Positions 26,101 through 39,100 of a DNA stretch of 64,000 nt are shown piece after piece. The position numbers and the translations under genes are program-made. Position 1 is the stretch's first letter. Every line of letters starts with the position of its first letter. The notes under the pieces were generated by a model that made no database searches, was not told the origin of the DNA, and saw only the letters and a list, made by a program, of their open reading frames with translations. Location of the stretch: positions 32,431,001 to 32,495,000 of the forward strand of contig OY987265.1 in assembly GCA_963920665.1 (NCBI GenBank), given 5' to 3'. The stretch comes from Straminergon stramineum (taxonomy: Eukaryota > Streptophyta > Bryopsida > Hypnales > Calliergonaceae).

Positions 26101-26876
26101 CACAGGAGGTAGCGGTCGTGATCCACATGGTACAACATCTCGGACGAGGTATAAACTCTGCCTGCAGACCCCAAAGGATCTCAATGAGCGATAAATTTTT
26201 GTCCCCAAATCGTTTTTTTCAGGATTTAATGATCGAAATGCTGGTCAATGGAATCAGTATTCGTTAGCATGTCAAAGCATAACGTAAATCATGAACGTGA
26301 CTAGTGTGCGAAGAACGACACATCGAGCACTTGAGCATCGGCATAATTTCTCCCTACGCCATGCAAGTGGAGGCGGTGAAGCAATCTTTGGGTCACCTCC
26401 ACCGAGCTTTAGACGTCGAAGTGAAAACTGTTGATGGCTTCCAAGGCAATGAGCGCGATGTGATCATTTTCACGGCTGTGCGAGCTAATCCCAGTAATCA
26501 GATTGGATTCGTGCACGATGGGCGACGCTTAAATGTTGCGATTACTCGCGGCAGGTGAGCCAACCTCCAGACTTGCTGGGTTGCGATCATTGACAATGTC
26601 TCATGCTCGAACTTGCTTGTCGATAGAAATCTCAGCATGCTTCAATCACTAATGTCATTGGAAAGACACGGAACCTCTGTATTTCCAATCAGACTCTGTT
26701 AATTGCAAACCGTGGAACACTCCCAAGATCTGCTAATATTACTAAAATTTATGCTGAGCAGGTACTGCGTATGGATAGTTGGAAACGCAACAACTTTAAG
26801 CGGAGGCGGGAAGATCTGGAAAAACCTCATTTCGGATGCCAAAGTTAGAAACTGCTTCTTTAACCAATCGAATTAG
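23144..26876 (+). pseudogene. SEN1/UPF1-like superfamily 1 helicase, broken by stops and a frameshift
   Basis: Proposed exons: 23144-23299, 23502-24089, 24205-25486, 25824-26148, 26305-26554, 26762-26876; all junctions are GT-AG and in phase. Seen motifs in order: Walker A GPPGTGKT (24388-24411), DEAS box (25370-25381), LILVGDHKQLP (motif III), NIQYRM (motif IV), VDGFQGNERD (motif V), GRRLNVAITRGR (motif VI), then a short tail YCVWIVGNATTLS typical of the family. The N-terminal part (VLRWTTNDIMN..., IPMEFPTTSEYL, VPLLEE) matches the conserved start of plant helicases related to yeast Sen1, annotated as tRNA-splicing endonuclease positive effectors. Such proteins unwind RNA or RNA:DNA hybrids. 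Lesions: in-frame TAA at 23619-23621, in-frame TAG at 24724-24726, and a one-base frame change near 24820-24830, after which the family match continues. The 3' half is intact. It is probably a recent pseudogene; an expressed variant spliced around the lesions cannot be excluded. Confidence 0.8.
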
Positions 26877-27326
26877 AGGCTGGTCTCACCTGGATTGGAA
26901 ACAGCTGTCATAATACCTCCGCCAAAGGCGAAAAGGTGCAGGTTTTATGGAAACTTTTGTTCTGAGTTGGTGCGGCATATTTAGAGTCATCTTAAGTTAT
27001 CAGGTGACTGTTCAGACATGGGGAGAAACTCTTCGCTTGAACTGCAATATTTTTTGTGTTGAGTGCTTACGTGTAACCCAAACTTAACAGATTAATATTA
27101 TGATTCGTCGGCTCCTATCACTATGACCCCACTCAGAAAACAAAAATTGATCAATTATCAATCGCAGCTGGCTCTAGCTAATCTCGATCGACGATGCATA
27201 CATGTTTCCGCTTCATCACCCGAATTGCAATGCCTGTGAAGATAACCACATTCATTAGCGCAACGGATCCCAGGAATTCGCGATCGAGGAAAGGTACTTC
27301 CACTCTCTTTTCTTCATGTGCTTGCT

Positions 27327-27370
<44 letters not shown>

Positions 27371-27832
27371 GGCACCCATCGACAGCTGTTACCAAAGTCC
27401 AGGTGAGGAGGCCCTGTCCGGCCTGTCGAGCATTTCTCTTTGAACAATTAATAACTAGTATATATATAAGAACTTGATCATGATTCACACTTATGCCCTT
27501 TGGTATCTGCCATTGACATTTGCATACACCACTCAATTGAAACGCATTAACTAATGACAGCCAATTTGAATGACTTAGTTTGAACAAATTTGATTGAACC
27601 ACAAATTAATAAATAAATGTTAAATAAAATCATCACTCATCGATCCCCAGATGGTTCTCTGTAATAAAGAACGTTCGTTAGTTCAGTTGTAGATCGACCT
27701 CGGTGCAAACCATTGAGAAATGCTCGACAGAGCCTCTGACTTGGAGCTTCTTAGGCAACACCGAAGATGCAGCAAGATTGACCGAGACACTCTTCCGTAC
27801 GTTATGGTGCCTGCTGGAGCACCTTAATAGCG
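26877..27832. other. Helicase downstream region
   Basis: Non-coding sequence that probably begins with the helicase 3' untranslated region. It contains a (CT)n microsatellite at 27329-27367. No further exon is supported. Confidence 0.4.
27329..27367. repeat. (CT)n microsatellite
   Basis: An uninterrupted run of about 19 CT units. The Arg-Glu-rich open frame it creates on the other strand is an artefact. Confidence 0.95.
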
Positions 27833-27982
27833 AATTTCGTTAAAATGGCAGTCATTCTGCAACTTTGGCACCGGTCACAGTACAGTTTAGACCATGCGGT
27901 CTGAAATCTATACTTTTCCTAGATGGTTTAGACAGCGTGGTCTGAAAATGGCGTACGGAGATATCGCCATTTTAATGAAATT
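27833..27982. mobile_element. MITE-like repeat, right copy (flanks helicase)
   Basis: The ends are ATTTCGTTAAAATGGC and GCCATTTTAATGAAAT, which pair as inverted repeats at 15 of 16 positions. The middle contains GTTTAGACCATGCGGTCTGA followed by AATCTATAC, then a second phrase TTTAGACAGCGTGGTCTGAA. It is related to the block at 21404-21537 but carries an extra internal repeat. Target duplications are not evident. Confidence 0.6.
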
Positions 27983-30122
27983 CACTATAATTTTAACATA
28001 ATACTGCTCCTATTGAATGAAAATCTTCATACTTGATGATTTTAGTTTTTTCGAATTCTCAGTTTTCAAAACACTTTTTCATTAAAGAACCACTTTTATA
28101 TATTTCTTGGGTACATGTTTTATCTGCATGACCCCGAATTAGGCTCGGCAAATATTAGAGATGGAGATTTTGTTATTATTTATGAGATCTTTGATGATCT
28201 ATGGAGTCCTAGTAAAACTTGAAATTCTAAATATTTGCTTTTATAAATGATACAATATCTTAGAGAATGTGGAAAAGTTATGAAATGTGTCAAATAGTCT
28301 TTTGAACATCAATTATAAATCACTTTAGTCTTTTAGAAATACAATGTTAAAGTTATGGCCACCTATCCACTTCCCTCTCCTTGAAGCCAAGGACAAAAAG
28401 CAAGATAAGTGCTTAAGTCCTTGCTAGAACTTTGAGCTCTTGGAAGTTAATCTACCTTTATTTTTTTGCATGGTTTCACTAGTATTCCATATTTGTTTGT
28501 TGATACAACCATTAATTCATTTTTCCAGGGTTCAATTAACCTTCAATTTCTACAACCAGAAATTTGCATCATAGATAGGATCACTCCTTGTTGAGCATGT
28601 TCCCAAAAGTCTTTCCTAATAAACTTAGGTCTAAGAAGTTCATTGCAAAATATACATCAAGAAGAAATTGAAATTAGAGCATTGATTACAAGACTTACCA
28701 GTCAATTGAACTTTGATCTTGCATGACTTTTGCATGTATATATTGATCATTTAAATGCTACTTGGACCTTGCCTGATCCAAGTATCAATTTTTTTATACA
28801 TCCAAAAATATGACATTAGTTTTGTGTCAGTAAGGTTTGATTTGTGACATTAGAATGAGTCAACATTCAATTTTTGTTGAGGTAGACATCCCACTAGTGG
28901 TCAAATGACTCCATAGTGGTCACCTACAAAATGACACCATTACAGGTTTTTTCAATATGTGAAATTTGGGCCGCAATCAATATCTTACATAACAGTAATG
29001 GAGTGACAATGTGAATTCATCATAAGAATTGACTTTTAGGCCTTGATAGAAATATTGTAACCGCTCTAGGTGAATAAGATGAGCATTATGGATTCAGATT
29101 TTCTTGGTTCTAGTGTAATTTTGAAACTCTTTTGGGCCATAATGCATTGAACACTTCAAAAATTCATAGCAAATTCCAACTTTGTTGGAAAAAATATAAT
29201 TTTAATAATTGGTCTTGTTGTTTCTCACACTTGTCTTTATGTGGGAAAAAACTGAAAAATTTCAGCAGCAGCATGAGGCCAAACTACTAATTCTGACCAC
29301 AATGGGCTGTTTTACCCGTAAGTGCTCTGAAGTCCAAAATGTGAATAATGCACATAAAAGAACTGTCTTCTGTCCCACATTTGACAGAGGTCATTTTTTT
29401 TTCGCATTCGTCCATTCTTCTTGGGTGGGTTCTTCACCTTTGGTACACACAAGCTCATTAGAGGACCGCATTATTTTGCAAATACTCACTGTAGTCAAAT
29501 ATCACAGGATTTCTGGAAATTTTGTTTTGCCCAAGAATCTAGAGAGAACAGGAGAAGTAAACTTGATCAAGAAACAGTCAGAAACAGGCACCAGAACCAA
29601 ATTTTCACATGTTCAGAGGCCATAGTTGGACAAAAAGTAATCTTAAAAACTGAAGCAATTGTGGAACGGAATTCACCAGACTTCTTTCGTAGATGCTAAC
29701 GTATTCATTTTCTTCGTCGAACATCATATTCTTTGAGTTCAAAATCAATATTTGAATATTTATTTCAAATTCGTGCATTCTGTTGTCCAGTCCCCGTATC
29801 ATACGATTCCTATGGGTACCACGGACCAAAAAGGTCCACTATTAAGGATCGTATTTGCAATTTCGAGGCCTCGTTGTCCTCTCCGAATGAATCTGGGCTT
29901 GAAGAGATTAAAATGACACAAATAGTATACCTTCCTGGGCAAACACACAAAACTTGCTGACATTCTACATTTCTACTGGAACGTAGGGAGACTTGAGACA
30001 CGAGACAGTTCACAGCTAGTAAAGTGATGAATGTTAATCAATGTGATACTGATATAATTGTACAAGATGAATCCCTGGAGGGGAAAATAAAATAATTACA
30101 AATTTCACTTTGTAAAACAAGC
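27983..30122. other. Intergenic region between helicase and kinesin 3' ends
   Basis: This is AT-rich DNA between two convergent genes. The longest open frame (29209-29625, +) has no recognisable domain and no supporting splice structure. The last few hundred bases probably include the kinesin 3' untranslated region, which is transcribed leftwards. Confidence 0.4.
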
Positions 30123-33100
30123 CTACATATTCTCTTTCTCAAATCTTTGGCGGAACCTAACGTTGCGGGGCATCTGTAAGCTTGATACAGCGGGCTTGAT
30201 CTCCACTTCATCAATACCCTGCCCTGGTAGCGTATCTTGTGTCCCTAATTCTTGTAACCTCCTCTTCAATCCAAATTCTTGTAGTTTATTTTGGGTGTTC
30301 ACAGGGACGAGCGCAGCACGCGGGACACTTCTGGTATTGAATGCTGAGGCTTGAATTTTATCCTCACCGAAAACACTAATAGAGGGCTGAACGGATTCGG
30401 TTTTCGAGGAAGCTCCAGCAGTCATGGTTCTCTTCCATGTCGGAATCTGGCATCAAAGTAACATTGTAAAGAATGTTAGCCTACAACACTCTTAATAATA
30501 ATGCACCAGCAAAAATATGGAAGACCCATCGTTCATTCCAACGGGCTTGTAGGCTGATGCCATAAAACCACACACAAACAGGATGCATTGCTTTTTATGA
30601 ACTGATTGTTTCAGTGATCTGATGTTCAGTAAGCATGCGAACAACGGACGTATTGAGGTCTGGGTAGGGAATGTAGTGAGCATACCGGAGCAGTCATGTT
30701 TTCGCGGTGTGAATCAAGGGTCGCTGAAGGTGGAGGATGATCGCTTGTGTCATCCATACAGCCAACTGGACTGCCTTGGATCCGCCAAGGCTGCTTATAC
30801 ATCCGCAGCAAACTTTGGCTCTGGAACAAAATCATTTTTCAGCGAACAGGAACAAGGAAAGAGCTCACACATCAGAGGGGCTGATTACTATTTACAATCG
30901 ATCAACTAAAAAGAAAATTACCCATTGAGAATTTAGCTCTCAAATGCTGCTTAGCAGTTTCCTGAACAAAAAAGTGCGCACACACTACGATTCACTCACC
31001 TCAAACTACTAGCGGACAAATTAGAAAAAGGATCAGATCTATAGCTTGCTTGGAAAATACAAAGCACTGGCTTTACTGTGTAGAATGCTTACCTGCTGCT
31101 TCAACTGCTCCACCTTGCTTCTAGAGGCGAAGGTGCTACTATAAAGACCGTTAGCGTCATCCGTGTGATTCGCATCATCTTGACCGTGTCTGGAAGCCGT
31201 AGGAGTAGTAAACTCTAAACATGGCATCGTTGATCCTTCAAGCTTCCTTGCAATTTGAGATTCACTCTTCTGATACAAGTCTCTCTCTCGCTTCAGCATT
31301 TGAGCTTGAACCCTCTGAAGAGCCGCCTGCAAGCATCATCAAGTAAATTCTTTAAAATCTCAAGCATCGAAAACAAAAGAACCACGAAGTCAGCAAGCGA
31401 AAATTCCCATAGAAGTGGTCATTATATTGCCCAATTTGTAGTGCCTCACACTAGTTTAAGTGACCATGCGTAAGAGCTTCCACACTCTTCGTGAGGGATC
31501 CCCTAGCAGTTTCAATGAACTTGGTAAAACCATCCAATGCGTAAGGAATTATCATCATCAGGGAGACAATGACGGCGGAAATCATACCTCAAGTTTGGAA
31601 TTCGTTTCTTCTTTCCTTTGCACAACTTCATGCAATTTCATCATCTCCTCCCCTCGCGCCTGGATATAAAGATGATGAGTTCAGGCTACTGACATCAAGT
31701 ACTCCGAATTATTACACAGCCAAGGAAATGCAATCTAGAAAAGGAGATGGAAACCAATAATGAGGTCATGAGCAATGTCAACCTTGGCATTTTCTTCTGA
31801 TTTTTGCAGTCGCAACTGCAGGGCACTGTTTTGTTGCATAATCTCAGCTATCTCTTTTTCTCTCTCCTGCTGATCTTCAGGAGACGCTCCTTTGCTCTTC
31901 ACCTCTTTGAGCACTTCTTCATATCTTTGACACCGAGATCTGATTCAAGACCATGATTAATTGATGACCCTTTGCCAGATTTTTCATCCTCACCGAAACT
32001 CTGGTCGAAAGACGAAACGGTGCCCAATGAGGTTGGTTAATGGTTCATGAGTACTATGGTAAAAAGACGCAAGCTGAAAAGAGATTATTAAGAAATTAAT
32101 GACCAAATTCTTTCTTGGCAACAGAACGCTTACCGACGTGAAAGGCCAGTAAAATCTCTTAAAAGTCAACATTTCGGCCTTGGACTAGAGACTGGACTAT
32201 AAACATCATTCAGTCGCGACAAATTGTACTGCAGAACTACACCTGTCCATCATATTTCGTACTTACCTGAGGTTCTGAATCCGCACTCGAAGTCGATCAT
32301 TTTCCCTCTTTGCATCAGTATTGCGATCGTCCTCAAATCCTTGAATCGCTTCCTTCAATATCTCATAATTCGATTGGACGACCTCCAATCGACCAGCAGT
32401 GGCGTCCAGCACAACTTGGAGCTTCGTACGCGACAATAAATACGCCTTATTTACCTGTGATTACAGCATTCAATGCAATGAGAACCTTAGCTTAAAACGT
32501 TCTTAATAAACTAAGGAGACATTGATGGATTACAAGCATGACAAGTGAATATCTAATAACACTAGATTACTGGGACAATTCGCTGGACACAACCAAATAC
32601 GACAACCTTTCTAAGTCAAGATGCTGTTGACAAATGTAACCAAATCTATGCTGGAATACCATAAATCACTAATAATGATTAAGAGATTAACCTGCAATAG
32701 ATGGGTCTCTTTCTTCTGCAGTTGTTCGTTTTTATCCTCAAGGCTGGATAGTCTGCAAAATGTCACTCCACGACTATCAGAATGAAAAGACACTCTGCTT
32801 TGGGATATAAGAAATCCTCCCAACACCCTAAATATAATCCTGGTAGCAAGGTTCCACATCTGAAATTACCACTTTCACCATCCGTTTAACAAAGAGCAGT
32901 TCCAGATTTCAGAGTCTCTATACTAGAAAGAGCAAGGCCAAATAAATAATTATGTACATGTAAAGCTGCTTTCAATGTAAGGAACGTGTCACGGCAATCC
33001 AAAAGCGAGATAGCTCCATGAGTTTGAGGCCACTATTTCACTCCAGTCACAATATGAAGTACCATCCTTGACCTCGATACCAATAGACATAGGAGAAGTA

Positions 33101-36100
33101 TTCAACAGTTTACCTGGCATTCAAGTTTGCAAGCTTTTGGTTGAGCATGGCCTTCTCTGTCCTAGATTGTTCCAAGGCCGCCTGCATGTCATCTATCTCC
33201 AAATACAAGCTTTTAACTTTAATGCCAACATCATCGAGCTCCGTCTGAAGGGACTCAATTTCTGCATGTGACATCTTCAATTGAGAATGAAGTTTCTCCA
33301 CCTGCACAGAACCAAACAGCAACTCAGAACTAAACAGCAAATGATCACTTCGGCATTAACTCGTCACACACGCTAGACAGAAATAAACAATATGACCAGC
33401 TTAATCATTAACATCCCAACAGGAGCATTAGAGGATAAATTCGAACCTGTTTTCGGTCTACTTCTCGATCAGTGTTCCAGACTGCCTCCAGTTCATTGAC
33501 ACGACGACTGACTTCAGATTTCTGTAGCAGCAAAAGATTAGAAAATCTAATTGATGTGCTCAATGAAATCAATTTTCTGTAAGAAAATCCGGAGGATACG
33601 GCTTGCTCATACAAGACCAAATTTCAATATCAATTAGGGACAATGATAGCGTAGAATATAATTGTTAGACCATCGGATAATAGGCTATGAACATAATCAG
33701 GACATTGGCAAAATGAGACATTGGGTACCTGAGATGACACTTTCTCATTGTTTTGAAGCTCCTCTTTCAACTTTTGAATCTCCTGTAGAAGCCTAGATTC
33801 ATTGTCGCCACGTTCTTTGAAACTGACTTGAAGTTCAGAAATCTGCCCTTCCAACATGATACATCTATCCGTTAGTGCGCTTCTTTCTTCCAATAGCTGC
33901 ATCCTTTCACCTGATTCTTTTCTAACCGCAGCTTCAGAATCAGAATTTCTGTCATGGAGTTCTGCACATTTTTTTTCTGCTTCTTGCAGCATCCTATTCA
34001 GATCTCTTACTTCCTCTGCAAGGTCCACGCTGGATTGCCTTTCTCTCTGGATAAGAACTTCAGATACAACAAGAAGCTCTTTACGCTTCTCGAATTCATC
34101 TTTGAGTGCGTCATACTGCTCTTTTCCAACAAACAATTCCTCCTGCAGCTTTCTCTGCAATTCCACTTGCTCTTCGACGTTAGAGCTCAGGAGTACCACC
34201 TGCAGAAGGATCGATGATCGGATAGAGGTTAGATACTGCAATCAATAGAAATTGCCTCGCCTATATATAATACGAAAAGAGGAGAAATTACTGATGATAA
34301 ACGAATAGAGACGCACCTGCTGCCTTAATTGGTTGCCTTCCTGCTCGTTACATTGAAGAGAGTGCTCCAGCTTAGCGAGCTGCTCCTGGTGAACCACACA
34401 AGCATTGCTTGCTGTATGTTCCGCTTCATTAAGCTGCAAAAAGAGATGGAAAATCTGAAGTCAGCCCAAAAAGAGCTGAATGACAGATGTTCACTACACT
34501 CTTGCGCACCAGTAGATAAATTCATCGCACAGTATGTCTCTCAATACAAAAGACTAAGGTAGTACAATGAAGATGCACGCTCATAACCGTTTGCTGCAGT
34601 TACCAAGAAGACTTAACCCCAGAAGGTAGAAGAGAGTAAGTTATAGATAAATCTTAGCACAATACCTGTTCTTGAAGAGCGTTTCTAGCAGCAATAATCT
34701 CTTCTTGTGCGTTCTGAAACTGGATTCAAAGAGCAAAACGAAAATTGTGAATATCTCTATTGCCAGAAAAAAAAAAGTAAACCATCTCCATATCCGATCA
34801 GATTTACGGTAGGACCATCTCAAGAAAGGGAAGGAAGGACGCAGGATAAGGAAACAAACAGGCACAAAGTCTTTGGATGACAATCTAAATTCGAATGTAT
34901 TTAGTTTATCTTCTCTTGTCTTTCTCCATGCAGCTTCTTGAATCCTGTACCTTTTCAAGCTCCTCCGTAAGGTTTAAGATTTCGCGCTCAAGTTCCTCGA
35001 CCTTGGCATACTTCAGGCCCTCCTGTGAAGCCCACGCAGCCTTCTCCTCCTCAAATCCAAAGTGGGCATCTGTGAGTTGCTGCAGAGGGCACACAAGATA
35101 AGTTTTTTCAGAATCTTTCCTCTAACACAAACGCAAGCAATCGCCAGCATTGCTAAAAAGTCCAAGTTTTCAGTCAATACATAGTGCATTCCCAGAAGAT
35201 CACTGTTTCTGTAACAATAAACTGGCATTCAAGTATTCCATTCTGCAGACGGACAAATTTAACAACTGTTTACATCACTAAACGCAGAGCTTACGCGAGC
35301 TAAATCATCCCTTAACAAGGAAATGGATTTAATTTCTGCTTCAGCCTTTTCAGACGCTGCTTGGAGTAAAAGAAGTTTCTCCTCCTGCAGACAACAAACG
35401 AGTTGTATGTCATGAACCAGGACAAAATTCCCAGTTACGCAGAGAACCTACGTAACACTAAGATGATAGCGGAGAGAATACTTGCCAAGAACTGCTAAAT
35501 TGTTATGGAAGGATTTGATCAATTTACATTTCGATCGTTACCAGTAATCGCGAACATCTCCGATCAGTGTCATATTCCACCAATGTAAAAAATAAAATAA
35601 GAGCATAAATAGAAGCATATTGAATCGCTAACCATTGCTTTGTGTTCAATGCGAAGAGCATCAAGCTGAGCAACAATAGTCCTTTTCTGCTCCAATTCAT
35701 CTTCTAGCTTCTGGGAAATCTTTTCGATGGTGCTGGTAGCAGCACCTCTCTCATCTCTTAATACGGAGATTGCACTTTCAGCCTCAGCAAGCTTATTCTT
35801 CAGTATTACAGAGGCATTCTCAGTTTCAAGCATGTCAACCTCAAGCTTCGTGTAATTGTCCTATAATTAACAAAACGGGAATAGTAAGCCACGAGACACA
35901 GTTGCTATTAAATCCAGTGCCTAGCATGAAAAATACTATGAAATAGAACTACGAAATGAGAATCAGTGCGTATAGGGTACTTGTCCTACAATACCTGGAG
36001 AAGCTGAAGATCAAAAGCTGTCTTCTCGAGCTCATTGTTCTTCATTTGCAATGCATGTTCGGCAGATGAGAGCTGCTGCTTGGTTTTGCTGAGACCACAG

Positions 36101-39100
36101 GCAACAGACTCTCGGCGCTTATCCACTATCGACTCACGCTTGTTGAGCAAAGCTGTACTCTGCCGGAGCTGTTTCACCTCTCTTTCTATGTTCAATTTCT
36201 CAGTCTGCAAGTCCATGAACGTAGACCACGGTTCGGCGTTTCAGCAAAGAAGTGAACAGTGATATATTGCGGAGGATCATTAACTCAATATTCCATCCAA
36301 TACAGTTACGTAGGTGGCATAGGATGCAGACGCAGAAGATTAAATAAGTCACCCACCTCAACTTTACTTTTTTCTATCAAGGTTGACTTGAGTTTTGCCT
36401 CGACTTCACCGAACTTGCTCTTTAACTTCTCTAAGTCTTTACGCATGCTATCCCGCTCCTTCTCCAAAGCACCAGGCGCAGCCTTTGCAGCTTTCAACTC
36501 CTTGCGCAGGCCCAATATGTCTGACCTTAACTGAGACGATTCTGCATTGTGTAGCTGTTGCAAGGCCTGATCACATACGAAAACTTCTGAGATGAATGCA
36601 GAAACAAATTCAGATAGAATGAAGCACACAAACTGAACACATTCTATTTAATTTGATGAGGAATAACAATCGCTTGAAACTGAAACTTCCTCGATAATCG
36701 GTAAAGAGCATTATGTCGTCTGTGTTGAAATGCCTCGAAATAACATAATAAAAGTCAATGAAGAAAGTTGACGAACCTCAAATTCAGTTTTAACCTCTGT
36801 TAGACCTGCAGATGTTGATGCTAATTCAGCATCTTTAATACTCAAGCATTTCTGCAGCCCAGCCTGTAATGACAGACACACCATTAGAGGAATCTTTATG
36901 AACTAGGCCGTCTAGCAATAGTGTACAATAACAACCTGGAGTCAGAATGTATGTTAAAAAACAGTGATGAACGCTCCAGTTTTCAGATATGCAAAGAGGC
37001 TTATCAACGCTCTTTGCAGCCATTGGATTTCTCCATACTAATTACCATACATCTGCCCCCCAACCCCAACCCCTTAAAACTGTAATTTCCTGAATAGTAA
37101 ATTTCCTACCCAGAATAGTATCAGCAACATGTTTCAAACAGTGGTCCCTAGGAATTTACTAGCTACATCCAAATTGCAGAAACTCGAACACTACACAAGC
37201 AAAAGGACTGTTCACCTTATGATTCTCCAACTCCTCAAGGTTCTGCTGTAGTAACAACCTTTCTTTCTGATTCTCAGTCAACAATGAATGCACATCATTC
37301 AATTGCTTTCCAGCATCATCAAGCTCAGAGGTTACAGATGCCACTCTACCCTCCATCTGCTTTAACTCGGCTTGATAGTGGTCAGCTTCTCGCTCCAGGT
37401 TCGAGATCCTGTCTTGCAACTGGACCGTGGCAGCCAGCAGAATCTCCTTTTCCTTAATCACTCTTTCTTTCTCTTCGATGTCTTTATCCTGGATCGTTGA
37501 TTCAAGAGTACTGACAGCCGCCAAAAGACTCTGCTCCACTGCCGCAGAGTAAGCTCTTGCTTCAGCAAGCTCCTTTTCAAGAGTCACCCTTAGTCCCTGA
37601 AACGTGTCACGGTGACTACGATTAGCATTTGTTAAAGGATAATACATCTTATGGTTGCAAACAATCTGCGATGGCCATGCGTTAAATCAGATGTTCTGTG
37701 AATTTCACCTGCAGAACTGTGCTCTCATGCTTGACTTTCTCGAGCTCTGCCATGCTTGACTGTAGAGAGCATTCGGCAGTTGAAAGCTGTAGGCTTTTCT
37801 CCTCTAAAACAGAAACTATAGACTCCGGGGTATGTCCGGCAAGGCAGGTTTCCATCGCACACTGCAACGTAAAACACCCACATATGTGATGTGCTAAAGA
37901 GGATATACCGTAGGAAATAATATCGAGAGTAAATGCAAAACACAACAGAACGTGTCCACAGACTGAATAAAACTACGCTGGAGAAAATTACATGATGTCC
38001 TAAAATGAATCCGTTAAAGGGAGCAAACCTTTTCTGCTGAAAGGTTAGCAACCTTGCGTCGAAGAGAATCGAGCTCAACATTCTGTTCTGACAATGTTAG
38101 ATGCAGCTCAGACAATCGCCTTTCGTGCTCGGAGCATTGAGCTCGCCCTGATTCCAGTATCTTCTCATTCTCAGCAAGCGCTTGCACCTGAATGTCAAGC
38201 TCTCTACATAGACGACTGACTTCCTCTTCGGACCTATTGCAGACTTCACTTATTTCAGATTTCTCTCTGCTTGTTGCCTCGTAGGTAGCAAACAGCTCTT
38301 CATATTCTCGTCTGGAAGTCTCAAACTTCAAGCTCTCTTGAGCGAGCTGTGTCTCAAGAGTCTGGATACTCTCCTCAAGAACTTTGGTGCTGGTCGTCGC
38401 CTCCCTTTGTAAATTCTCAAGTTTAAATTGAAGATCTTGCTGTTCTTCAGTCTTCTCACTAAGGAGGGAGCGCATTGCAATTAACTGCTCTTTGGCACGA
38501 TAAGACTCAGAAAATGCGGTCTCCAATTTATCTTGTGCCTCTTTGATTTCTTGCCTCCTTTTACCTTGCAGTCGATCGATGTCCGCCTGTGCTTGTCTAG
38601 AAGTTTCAATAAGTGCATCCCTCTCGCCTTCCAATACCTGCGCAGACAGGTAACCATACAACACTGCAGCTGAAGAGACAAACTACAAGACTTAAGGTAT
38701 ACATGCGGGTTTCTGCAAAGGCCTTGATTCGGGATGCATAAAGTAATGCTAAAGTGAAATCCTCAGATATCGTTCAAATGATTTGTCGGAATTTCAGTAC
38801 TGAAACCGAAGGACAAAACGTGTATGAATCTTTGGTTTACTGCATACCTGAATGGTTACATTCAAGGCTTCGCCTCTACAAATACTGCTAGCTTTTTCTT
38901 GAGAGACCAGCTCAAGATCTCGCTCGAGTTCCGCGATCCGTTTCTCAAGTTTTTCCTTATGATCCTTTGAGATCGCACCTACAGCTCCATCTTCCAAATC
39001 TTTGATATTCTGTTCGAGGACTCGAAGCTGACTTTCACGTTGTGTTAGAAGAGACTGAAGCTCAGCGATTTCGACGCCAACATGAGCAATTTGTTTGTTT

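Noticed and set aside
27255..27602. 115-codon frame with a long Arg-Glu repeat
   Set aside because: The repeat is simply the translated (CT)n microsatellite.
29209..29625. 138-codon + strand open frame between helicase and kinesin
   Set aside because: No recognisable domain and no exon partners; coding-like features are lacking.
30922..30961. Segment considered as a regular kinesin exon
   Set aside because: Including it puts the following exons out of frame; the direct join from the preceding exon keeps the frame, so it was left out of the main model.
33856..34248. Serine-rich + strand open frame
   Set aside because: It is the antisense shadow of a kinesin coiled-coil exon.
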